Positions 7,392 to 14,561 of a stretch of DNA of 16,713 nucleotides are shown here, one piece after another. Within the stretch, counting starts at the first letter, position 1. Each line of letters opens with the position of its first letter. Where the stretch lies: contig CASECL010000086.1 of the NCBI GenBank assembly GCA_949286445.1, forward strand, positions 1 through 16,713. The letters are read 5' to 3'. The translations under genes were made by a program, and so were the position numbers. The stretch comes from an uncultured bacterium (GTDB lineage: Bacteria > Verrucomicrobiota > Lentisphaeria > Victivallales > Victivallaceae). The notes beneath the pieces are model-generated. The model was not told the DNA's origin, searched no databases, and saw only the letters and a program-made list of their open reading frames with translations.

Positions 7392-9161
7392 TTATTTTAA
7401 ATTTCGCTTGCGCTGAGAATAAATTCCCAGCCAGATCATCAAGGCTCCGAGAACTGCTGTCGCCAGAGCAATGCATAAAATTACCAGACGTCCCTGGAGA
7501 GAGTTGGGTACCAGTTCCAGAAGCAGCAGCAAGCCAGCCAGAATCAAGGCAAAAGTCCCGGTAACTTTGAACAATCTCAAATCACTGTCACGGCCGACTT
7601 CAGCCGCATAATCCACTTTTTTATGTATGGTATGGAAAAATAATTCCACCCGCTCCCGGTATTCCGCCGGTGATTTTTTCCAGAACGGCACTGCAATCAG
7701 CCAGCCGACAAAGGCAGTACCCAGCACCACCCACAGTTCCTGATACCACATTAAAGGTTCTTTATTTGCCTTAAGCAGCAGGCAATAGCCTGAACCGATT
7801 ACCCCGGTGCCGAGAGAACTGAATAATGCCCAGGCTGGAACTTTTTTCCATACCAGCCCCAAGCCGAACGGCACCGCCGCCGGACCGCCGAATAGGGCAG
7901 TAATGGTCAGCATGATGTTAAACAGTCCGCTGGTATCTTTCATCGCCGCAAGCCAGAGCCCGAGCGCAATGATGATCAAAGCGATTATCACATTGAAAAT
8001 CCTGCCCAGCAGCAGCAGAAATTTCGGATCTTCCGACGGCTGTTTCCCCAGCAGCCGCATCAGCGGAGGGTAAGCATTGCGGGTGAGCATCCCGGCACAG
8101 CCGGTGAAACTGGAGTCCAGATTGCTCATAGTGGCCGCCAGCATGGCTACAACCAGTACGCCGATCAAGCCAGTGGGCAGCAGAGTGGTACTGACAACCG
8201 CATAAGCCGCATCGGCACAGTTGCCGATGCCGGTGACAGACATTACTTTATCGTAATATTTAAGCCTCGCCACCATCGGTGGAACAAACCATATCGCTGA
8301 ACCGAGCAGCATCAGGAACGAACACAATATTCCTGCTTTGCGTGCCGCCGCACCGTCTTTTACTGCCAGGTATTTGTATGCGCTCATGTTGGAAAGAATG
8401 GAATTGAATGCCATGGCGGTTATCCAGCCCCAGGAAAATGATCCGGCGGCTATTTTAAGCGGAGTGCTGTAAACGTGCCCGACTTCTTTGACCAGTTTGA
8501 AATCATCTGAAAGATTTTGCGCCTTTATTTCAGCCATCAGTCCGGAAATACCTCCGATGTCAATGAGGGCAAGTATGGTTATTGCTATGGTAATGGGCAG
8601 AAGTACTGTGGCTTGAAGAAAATCAGCTGACATGACTCCCAGACTGCCGCCGCCGGTGGCGTAAAGCAGTACGGAAAATCCGATTACTACAATTAAAATC
8701 CATACCGGAATACCGAATACCGCGTAGATGAATGTTGCCGTGCCAAGCAGCATTACTGCACTCCAGAGAAACGTGGCCAGAAATCCGTAATAGATATAAA
8801 ACTGTTCACCCGCACGTCCGAAGCGGTTGTAAATCAGGTCGCCGCCGGTAATGCACCTGCTCTGACGCATCCAGGGGGCGAAGATCAATCCCTGTACCAG
8901 AAATCCCAGCGCATTACTCCAGAATACCAGCATGGGGCTTATTCCTGCGGTGAAGGCCTGACCGCAGATGCCGGTGAATGTCAGCGCACTGAAACCCTGC
9001 ATAAAAATACTTACTCCCACCAGCCACCAGGTGCCCTGGCAGCCGCCGCGGAAATAATCGGATATGTCTTTGCTGAAACTGCGGAAAGTCATTCCCATCG
9101 CTATAACGAGTGCGAGATATACTGCGATGACAACGTATTCCACCCAGTGAATTGTAAACAT
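7392..9161 (-). CDS. Sodium:solute symporter (SSS/SLC5 family) permease
   Basis: This 589-residue inner-membrane protein has about 13-15 hydrophobic segments and probably couples Na+ entry to uptake of a sugar, uronate or similar small solute. Family features are VIAMGMTFRSFSKDISDYFRGG near residue 20-40, the YATGGGSLGVMSADFLQ segment (167-183), and SNLDSSFTGCAGMLTRN around D349, matching the conserved Ser/Asp region of SSS proteins. The C-terminus carries a further pair of helices. I chose ATG at 9161 because the longer frame (GTG at 9287) adds a Lys/His/Gln-rich stretch unlike this family. AAAGAAAG lies about 7 nt upstream. It follows the secreted lyase gene in the same direction, so its substrate may be a lyase product; this is inferred from position only. 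Confidence 0.92.
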   Translation of the reverse strand: MFTIHWVEYVVIAVYLALVIAMGMTFRSFSKDISDYFRGGCQGTWWLVGVSIFMQGFSALTFTGICGQAFTAGISPMLVFWSNALGFLVQGLIFAPWMRQSRCITGGDLIYNRFGRAGEQFYIYYGFLATFLWSAVMLLGTATFIYAVFGIPVWILIVVIGFSVLLYATGGGSLGVMSADFLQATVLLPITIAITILALIDIGGISGLMAEIKAQNLSDDFKLVKEVGHVYSTPLKIAAGSFSWGWITAMAFNSILSNMSAYKYLAVKDGAAARKAGILCSFLMLLGSAIWFVPPMVARLKYYDKVMSVTGIGNCADAAYAVVSTTLLPTGLIGVLVVAMLAATMSNLDSSFTGCAGMLTRNAYPPLMRLLGKQPSEDPKFLLLLGRIFNVIIALIIIALGLWLAAMKDTSGLFNIMLTITALFGGPAAVPFGLGLVWKKVPAWALFSSLGTGVIGSGYCLLLKANKEPLMWYQELWVVLGTAFVGWLIAVPFWKKSPAEYRERVELFFHTIHKKVDYAAEVGRDSDLRLFKVTGTFALILAGLLLLLELVPNSLQGRLVILCIALATAVLGALMIWLGIYSQRKRNLK

Positions 9162-9297
9162 GTAAGTGCTTTCTTTGGTTATTTTGTGATGTATTGTTTT
9201 TTTCTGTTTTATTTCGTGCTGATGAAACGCAGAAAACTTATATATATATTTCTTATGCCGCTGCTGATGCTGTTGGAATTGCACCACTGCATACCCT

Positions 9298-9312
9298 ATG
9301 ATGCGGCATCAT
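9298..9312. promoter_or_regulatory. 15-bp perfect palindrome, possible operator
   Basis: ATGATGC-G-GCATCAT is a perfect dyad with a single central base, 137 bp upstream of the symporter ATG. Its size and position fit a transcription-factor operator, but no regulator gene is in the window and the factor is unknown. Confidence 0.4.
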
Positions 9313-9380
9313 GCAATAGAAACGGCATGAGGAAGATGAATTTATGAAACAATTAGGATCGGATGTTTTATATACGGTAA

Positions 9381-9477
9381 TTCCGGTTGAATGAATATTG
9401 TCTTTTATGTTCCTGGGAAAAGACAGTTGAGATCTTATCCTGTGGGTACATAGTTTAATAATTCAATTCAACCGGAA
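9381..9477. repeat. 97-nt element bounded by a 16-bp inverted repeat
   Basis: TTCCGGTTGAATGAAT (9381-9396) is mirrored by ATTCAATTCAACCGGAA (9461-9477) with a single inserted base. Inside are a perfect 7-bp hairpin GTCTTTT/AAAAGAC (9400-9424) and, on the plus strand, CTGTG-GGTA-CATAG. No target-site duplication is apparent. It could be a structured RNA, a regulatory leader or a small MITE-like element. Confidence 0.55.
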
Positions 9478-9487
9478 GTGCCGGATA

Positions 9488-9521
9488 AATATTTGCACCC
9501 TGCCGGTTGACGGCAAGGCAC
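9488..9521 (-). terminator. Hairpin terminator-like structure after the lyase gene
   Basis: An 11-bp stem (9511-9521 with 9495-9505) with loop TCAAC lies 8 nt after the lyase stop codon. Read on the minus strand, its three non-Watson-Crick positions are G-U wobbles; on the plus strand they are C-A mismatches. It therefore appears to be kept as minus-strand RNA. The following AAATATTTATC is only weakly U-rich. Confidence 0.5.
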
Positions 9522-9529
9522 AGTGTTTT

Positions 9530-12500
9530 TTACCAGGCAAACTGTAAATCTTTTTTGCCTTTTATGCTGATAATAACGCCTTTTTCATCACTCCGCACGG
9601 AAATTTTATCCGCTTCTTTTTCCGGAGTGATTGCAACGGCGAATATGCCTTTCTGCATGTTGGGGGCAAGCAGTTCCGCTGTGTTGCGGGCAGTGTTGGT
9701 CCAGCTCATGACGTTTTCAAACATGCAGGAGCGTTTGTATTCTTCCGGAGAATGATCCCGGAGAATGTAACGGTTGCCGTTCTTCATGGTAGCGATGAAA
9801 TCACGGTTATTGATCTTCATGCCGTTGGCTCCGGAGAGCAGACGCAACTTGGTGTCGCGGGGAGTGTCAAGCGCGATTTTATCAACCACCACCATGCTCT
9901 TTTCTTCCGGCAGGAATACCAGCAGCCGCTTGTAATCCGGGTTTACCGTGAGTTTGCCGTTCTTATCCGGCAGGAAATAGTAGGGGCCAAGGTCGCAGAA
10001 CCAGGCAGAGTAGCCGGGGGTGTTCTCCTTTTTGTAAACCTTGGGAGACGGAGCTCCGGCAGGAAGTTTGTAAACCCGTACTTCGCCCACGTCAAACCAG
10101 GCTCCGCCTTCACCGGCCTGTCCGATAAAAGCACCTTTTCCTTTGCGGTCATCTTTGAATACTGCCAAATTGTGATTGGTGGTCATTTTTTCTCTGGCAT
10201 ATTCCATGCCGGGGATCACCTGATCGTTGCCGACGTAGAAAGAGAAGTTGCCCTGTTCCGGGTAGCAGTGTCCGTTGGAGAGAGTCGGCCCCATGAATTT
10301 ACGGGCATCGGAGCCAACCGCATCGCCGCAGCGTATGCCGATGAATGCCGCTTCCGGATCGCTCCAGGAACTGCGCGCCATGTAGAGACCGAGATGTTCT
10401 CCATTGCGGAAGAGCGGCAATGAATCCGCCGCTGCCGGTTTGATGTCCGGGTTGTAGAAGAAGAGTTCACGCCAGGCATTGGACTTCAAATACTGGGGAC
10501 CCATTTTCTCTGCGATCAGGTTTTCTTCGCCGAGTCTTTCCCGGCAGAGATCGCCCAGCCGCTGTGCCACCGGATCATTGTGGATGGAGGCCAGCAGATA
10601 CCAGAAAGTGGCTCCGGAATACTGTTCCGGTTTGCTGTCGCTGTAAACCATAAATCCGGTTGTTCCGGGCAGCAGGGTGGAAAGACGTGCCGGAGCCTGT
10701 TCTTTGATGACCGGGGCTTTGAGCATGTCATACTTCATATTCAGCAGTGGAGTAATAATGGTTGCCACGTCGTAGAACGGGCGCAGCCCGTAATCCTGAT
10801 AGAGGGGACCTTCCACCGGATGACCATCGGCAGAGTGGACGCCTTCCACAAAATAGAAGTTGGCTACCATTTCATCCAGCAGATTTTTCAGTTCGCCGGG
10901 TTTCAGCGGGTCTCCGTCTTCGGTCCACAAAGTGACCGCGGCAAGACCCATGATCTTGTGTACAAACCAGTTATGGTTGGCGAGGAACTGGCCGTATCTC
11001 CACATGTAGCAGCCGACCCATTCCAGGCCGATCGCGTAACGGGCCGCTTCGATCAGGCGGAGCCGGATCCGGTCGCGCAATTCTTTGGGAAGTTCATTGT
11101 AAAGCCAGTCGTAGGTGAGAGCCAGGCTCAACTGGGCATGAGCAACGGGAAGATCCTGTTTCGGCAGCCCCCAGTCGAGGAGTAAATTTACATAACGGTA
11201 AAGATTTTCTTTGTAAACAGCTTTGGCGGCGGGATCAGTTTCGATCACATAGGCAACCAGCAGCCACTGCGGGGCATCCCCGAGACTGCGCAGGGGATCT
11301 TCCACTTCCATATTGGGTTTCTGCGGGTTGAGTTTGCAGAAGCCGTCCGCCTGGCGTTTGATCGCTTTTACGATGCGTTCGTAACGCGGATCCTGCGCGC
11401 GTTTCTGAATTTCACTGAGGGGAATACCCAGCGGCAGCAGTCTCGGATGCGGTGCACTCAACGCCGGTTTGGGTGTATAAAATTCACTGCCGGAGGGAAT
11501 TTTGCCGAACTGTTTTATCAATTCGGCTTTGCGCATATTGATGTGACGTTCGCCGGCGGCGATGGCCTTTTTGCGGGCGCCTTCAGCATCGAGGAATGCC
11601 ACCGGGGCAGGGTGAGTTAAATTTTTGACTTCAGGTGTGTATTTAAGTGAAACATCTTTCCACTCCAATATGCCGCTGGAGTTCATCAGATAGTTGAGCA
11701 CAGTTACGCTTTTGATCCGTTCCGGCAGCCGGAAAGTTCCGGTAACCGGCGTCCAGTCAAAGGTGCCGAGAGTGGGTTCCACCCGGCCGGGGCGGTTGTT
11801 TTTGTAACGGGGAGCAAAGGTAATTTCAGTGCCGTCTCCATGTATTCCTGCCAGCGCAATCCTGACCACCGGGCCTTCCCCGCCGCTGATATTTTCGCCT
11901 TTCACCATGGCGTGGAAAGTAACCAGTTGGCCGTCGAATTTGGAGACGTCGGGAATACCGGAAATACCGTACTGCATCCGGGATACGCCTTTGGTAGCAT
12001 CCATCCGGCACAGCGTGGAACCGCCGGGCAGCGGGGAAAAGGTGAATACGCCTTTGCCGCCGGCGGCCATAGAACCCCAGCTCTTCCAGGGGGCGCGGCT
12101 TCCGGCCTGCTGGATGGAATTCAGCCACAGCAGTTCCTGACCGCTTTTGACGTCTTTAAGGTCGGGAATTTTCACCTTGGCAATATCCTGAGCCATCTGC
12201 ATGGCTCTGCCCTCGCTGGTCAATGAAGCGAGAGTGAGTGAAGATTTCGGCAGATTGGCCGGAACCTCCGCCGGCGTGGTGTTAAGAACAAAATTCCGGA
12301 TGGCAAACTGCAGATAATTGGAGTCCTCCGGATTCATGCTCGGATTGATGCGGAATTGCGGAGAGGTCTGCTCCGGCATGAAGTAATCAAATTTCCCTTC
12401 GCACTGGAGAACGCCGTTGACGATCAATATGGCCTTTTTCTCCGCCGGATAGATCCGGATATCAATCTTGGTCCAGTTTTTCAGATTGGCAGGGATACCT

Positions 12501-12961
12501 TTGTCATCGCAGACGGTCAGCGGCTTGGTTTTGCGCGACACCAGTACTTTAAGGTCTCCATTTTCGCCGACCGATAAACGGACATAGTTTCTGAGGTTGA
12601 TACCGCCCACATCCTGACCGCGCCCCGGGGTAGGGGTATTGAGGACCTTTACTTCAAATGAGATTTGGAAATTTTTCTCAGTGGAAAAATCCGCGCCCAT
12701 TTTTGAAGCAAGATTGGGCAGCATAATATCAAGTCCGGCAAACCGGGTGCGGGCGGAATCATTTTTCGCCGGGAAAATCACCGCCGGAGCTCCATCCACC
12801 TCGGCAACTTTAGTGATTTTCACGCCACTGAAAATTTTTCGGCTGTCGGTTGCCGGGTCCTGTCCGATCTGATATTTGCTCAGATCGATTTTCAGTTCTG
12901 CGGCCTGGCCGCTGCAAAACAGCAGCAACGCCGCCGCAAGTGCAGGATATTTTACGTTCAT
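9530..12961 (-). CDS. Secreted heparinase II/III-family polysaccharide lyase with N-terminal carbohydrate-binding-like domains
   Basis: A 1143-residue exported enzyme, probably cleaving a uronate-containing polysaccharide by beta-elimination. Order: Sec signal peptide MNVKYPALAAALLLFCSGQA; a beta-rich LamG/jelly-roll-like region (about 20-230); a second beta-rich CBM-like region (about 260-450); the HPRLL-led alpha/alpha-toroid (about 500-800) with N662-H663-N664-W665, the place of the catalytic Asn/His in this fold; and a C-terminal beta-sandwich opened by N896-G897-H898 and CYPEQGNFSFY, the usual GH-x-HPDQGNF block. The start is ATG at 12961, not 12979, because AAGGAGG sits 8 nt before it. 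F precedes the signal-peptide Cys, so it is not a clear lipoprotein. The substrate (heparan-like, alginate, pectic or other) cannot be told. The symporter gene follows it. Confidence 0.88.
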   Translation of the reverse strand: MNVKYPALAAALLLFCSGQAAELKIDLSKYQIGQDPATDSRKIFSGVKITKVAEVDGAPAVIFPAKNDSARTRFAGLDIMLPNLASKMGADFSTEKNFQISFEVKVLNTPTPGRGQDVGGINLRNYVRLSVGENGDLKVLVSRKTKPLTVCDDKGIPANLKNWTKIDIRIYPAEKKAILIVNGVLQCEGKFDYFMPEQTSPQFRINPSMNPEDSNYLQFAIRNFVLNTTPAEVPANLPKSSLTLASLTSEGRAMQMAQDIAKVKIPDLKDVKSGQELLWLNSIQQAGSRAPWKSWGSMAAGGKGVFTFSPLPGGSTLCRMDATKGVSRMQYGISGIPDVSKFDGQLVTFHAMVKGENISGGEGPVVRIALAGIHGDGTEITFAPRYKNNRPGRVEPTLGTFDWTPVTGTFRLPERIKSVTVLNYLMNSSGILEWKDVSLKYTPEVKNLTHPAPVAFLDAEGARKKAIAAGERHINMRKAELIKQFGKIPSGSEFYTPKPALSAPHPRLLPLGIPLSEIQKRAQDPRYERIVKAIKRQADGFCKLNPQKPNMEVEDPLRSLGDAPQWLLVAYVIETDPAAKAVYKENLYRYVNLLLDWGLPKQDLPVAHAQLSLALTYDWLYNELPKELRDRIRLRLIEAARYAIGLEWVGCYMWRYGQFLANHNWFVHKIMGLAAVTLWTEDGDPLKPGELKNLLDEMVANFYFVEGVHSADGHPVEGPLYQDYGLRPFYDVATIITPLLNMKYDMLKAPVIKEQAPARLSTLLPGTTGFMVYSDSKPEQYSGATFWYLLASIHNDPVAQRLGDLCRERLGEENLIAEKMGPQYLKSNAWRELFFYNPDIKPAAADSLPLFRNGEHLGLYMARSSWSDPEAAFIGIRCGDAVGSDARKFMGPTLSNGHCYPEQGNFSFYVGNDQVIPGMEYAREKMTTNHNLAVFKDDRKGKGAFIGQAGEGGAWFDVGEVRVYKLPAGAPSPKVYKKENTPGYSAWFCDLGPYYFLPDKNGKLTVNPDYKRLLVFLPEEKSMVVVDKIALDTPRDTKLRLLSGANGMKINNRDFIATMKNGNRYILRDHSPEEYKRSCMFENVMSWTNTARNTAELLAPNMQKGIFAVAITPEKEADKISVRSDEKGVIISIKGKKDLQFAW

Positions 12962-12969
12962 CAATGCAT

Positions 12970-12976
12970 CCTCCTT
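12970..12976 (-). promoter_or_regulatory. Ribosome binding site of the lyase gene
   Basis: AAGGAGG on the minus strand, 8 nt before ATG at 12961. It decides the start, since it lies inside the longer ATG-initiated frame beginning at 12979. Confidence 0.85.
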
Positions 12977-13023
12977 CATAATGTGATGAGTAAAAAAATG
13001 GTTTTTTATGCTTTATATAAATT

Positions 13024-13051
13024 ATTATAGCAATCTTTTATTTTTTGTCAA
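13024..13051 (-). promoter_or_regulatory. Consensus sigma70 promoter of the lyase gene
   Basis: On the minus strand TTGACA (13046-13051) and TATAAT (13024-13029) are both full consensus, with a 16-bp spacer. AT-rich DNA resembling an UP element lies upstream. The predicted start near 13017 gives a leader of about 56 nt that ends in a perfect Shine-Dalgarno. Confidence 0.85.
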
Positions 13052-13512
13052 GTATTGATTGATTTATTTTTATATTTTTTATTTTTTAAGAGGTTTTTTT
13101 CTGCGCACAAAATAAAAGAAAATATGTTTTACAATTGGGAAAAATAATATGAAAAATAACTTTTTCAGCTTGAAAATTATTATTTAACGGGAAAAAGTTT
13201 TGAATAAAAAGTGTTTATCAAAAAAGATGAGACAAATTATTTTTTCTTGGTAAAAAATGGCAGTTTTTCTTATAAAAACTTGTATAATAATATGATAAAA
13301 ATCCCCGTGATAGCATGGAAAATAACAAAAATATCATCATGAAAAAAATGTTTGCCGGGTGGTAAAATAATTTTTATTACATACTTTTTCTCCGGATATT
13401 GGTGATATCTGCTGATTTTGGCAGTTCGCGCTTTTGCAATACAGGTATTTTGCAAAAAAGGATAAATATAATTACGGAAAATGCTTAATTTGCCGGCAGC
13501 GGAAAACACAGT

Positions 13513-13540
13513 TTGAAAAAAAATCCGTCAGGGCTATATT
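13513..13540 (+). promoter_or_regulatory. Sigma70 promoter of the flavin reductase-like gene
   Basis: TTGAAA (13513-13518) and TATATT (13535-13540) each match five of six consensus bases and are 16 bp apart. The predicted start near 13547 gives a leader of about 90 nt. Confidence 0.6.
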
Positions 13541-13585
13541 AAAAAGAATGTGTCCGTGAAAATTACCTGTCAACTGAGTCATGAA

Positions 13586-13606
13586 ATCCGGCAGTATCTG
13601 CCGGAT
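13586..13606 (+). promoter_or_regulatory. Perfect 9-bp hairpin in the leader of the flavin reductase-like gene
   Basis: ATCCGGCAG-TAT-CTGCCGGAT lies in the leader, ending 19 nt before the Shine-Dalgarno. It is followed by GATAATATTGG and not by a T-run, so it is not a standard terminator. It may be an mRNA-stability hairpin or an operator. Confidence 0.5.
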
Positions 13607-13625
13607 GATAATATTGGATAATAAT

Positions 13626-13631
13626 AAGGAG
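13626..13631 (+). promoter_or_regulatory. Ribosome binding site of the flavin reductase-like gene
   Basis: AAGGAG with a 6-nt A-only spacer before ATG at 13638. It excludes the longer in-frame ATG at 13581. Confidence 0.8.
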
Positions 13632-13637
13632 AAAAAA

Positions 13638-14198
13638 ATGCGGAAAAATTTCGGAGTTCAAACCTGGCTTTATCCTATGCCGGTACTGATTATCGGAACC
13701 TGGAATGAGGACGGTTCTCCCAATGCCATGAATGCCGCCTGGGGCGGGATCCATGATACCAATCAGATTGGAGTTTGCATTGATCCGGGACACCGGACGG
13801 CGGAAAATCTGAAAGCAAAGAAAGCATTTACTGTGAGTGTCGGCGATGCGGCACATGTTACAGAGTGTGATTTCGTGGGGATTGTTTCCGGAAATAAGGC
13901 GGCGGATAAATTGGCAAAAGCCGGTTTTCATATTCATAAATCGGAGTTTGTGGATGCTCCCGTTATTGACGAATTGCCGATGACGCTGGAGTGCCGTTTG
14001 CTGAGTTATGATACATTAACCGGATGTGCGGTAGGTGAAATTATCAACGTCAGTGCTGATGAACGGATTTTAAACTCTGACGGCAAAATTGATCCTGCCA
14101 AATTTGAGCCGATCACCTTTGATCCGGTAAATCACGAATACCGGAAACTCGGTGAAGTTGTCGGAAGCGCGTTTAAAGTTGGCAAAAAATTGCTGTAA
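13638..14198 (+). CDS. Flavin reductase-like FMN-binding split-barrel protein (flavoredoxin type)
   Basis: This 186-residue cytoplasmic protein has the flavin reductase-like domain. It binds FMN and would act as a flavin reductase or small redox carrier. It begins MRKNFGVQTWLYPMPVLIIG, followed by the family-typical TWNEDGSPNAMNAAWGG, where the GxPN-x-x-N pattern belongs to the flavin site. Next come HRTAENLKAKKAFTVSV and the ECDFVGIVSGNKADK-like segment, then a central VDAPVIDELPMTLECRL and GEIINV strand block. The length is normal. Start and leader are well marked by the promoter at 13513-13540 and AAGGAG. It is transcribed alone and converges on the amidohydrolase gene. Its partner enzyme is not evident here. 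Confidence 0.9.
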   Translation: MRKNFGVQTWLYPMPVLIIGTWNEDGSPNAMNAAWGGIHDTNQIGVCIDPGHRTAENLKAKKAFTVSVGDAAHVTECDFVGIVSGNKAADKLAKAGFHIHKSEFVDAPVIDELPMTLECRLLSYDTLTGCAVGEIINVSADERILNSDGKIDPAKFEPITFDPVNHEYRKLGEVVGSAFKVGKKLL

Positions 14199-14561
14199 GT
14201 GCTTTGGAAAAAATCTGTTTTGCGGCAAACGGCAACAGGGGAGTGGCGGCAGTGTTTTTCCTGAATTTTCCGGATAAATGCTGCCCAGAAGAAAATAAGG
14301 CATTAAGTAACGGAGGAAAAAATTCCGGACGTTCCGGTATGGTTTTAATGCGGGAAATATCCGGAAAATTTTCCTCCCGGATGCCGGGTGAGAGTTATTT
14401 TCAGCAGTTTGCCGGATATCGCATCGCGCGTGACAGGTCTGGAAAAATATATCCGGAATGCTGGAAATAAACAGAATTCCGGGGTGAAGAATATTTTGTT
14501 TTCAGGTACAGTTTGCTGCGTGCCTTGCTTAATCTGTGTGCAGTAGAGCTGTGCTCGAAAA
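14199..14561. other. Convergent intergenic region rich in CCGG words and short dyads
   Basis: These 363 bp lie between two converging genes. I see no supported gene; an 88-residue TTG-started frame at 14204-14470 has no ribosome site. CCGG occurs repeatedly (for example 14271, 14326, 14335, 14361, 14412, 14454), and the palindrome GGAAAATTTTCC (14363-14374) sits inside ATCCGG/CCGGAT arms. A wobble-rich hairpin at 14514-14545 pairs better as plus-strand RNA. No clear T-tailed terminator was found. Confidence 0.4.

Larger units (their letters stand above)
9162..9529 (-). other. Leader/control region between the lyase and symporter genes
   Basis: These 368 bp contain three structures: a hairpin just past the lyase stop (9495-9521), an inverted-repeat-bounded element (9381-9477), and a 15-bp palindrome (9298-9312). 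Together they suggest that the symporter has its own controlled transcript. I see no convincing -35/-10 pair; TATATAAAA-type words occur at several places. Confidence 0.5.
12962..13637. other. Strongly AT-rich divergent control region
   Basis: This stretch of about 676 bp, dominated by A and T runs, separates the minus-strand lyase from the plus-strand flavin reductase-like gene. It contains one good promoter for each (13024-13051 minus, 13513-13540 plus) and a 9-bp hairpin at 13586-13606. The central 13060-13500 carries no recognisable gene; a 79-residue open frame there has no Shine-Dalgarno and no protein-like composition. Confidence 0.6.

Noticed and set aside
9162..9287. 42-codon N-terminal extension of the symporter (GTG start at 9287)
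   Set aside because: Its Lys/His/Gln-rich composition is unlike SSS proteins, and ATG at 9161 begins at the normal family N-terminus.
13270..13509. 79-residue minus-strand open frame in the AT-rich region
   Set aside because: No ribosome site, low-complexity AT-driven composition and no recognisable feature.
14204..14470. 88-residue plus-strand frame downstream of the flavin reductase-like gene
   Set aside because: TTG start without a Shine-Dalgarno, and no protein family features; most likely chance.
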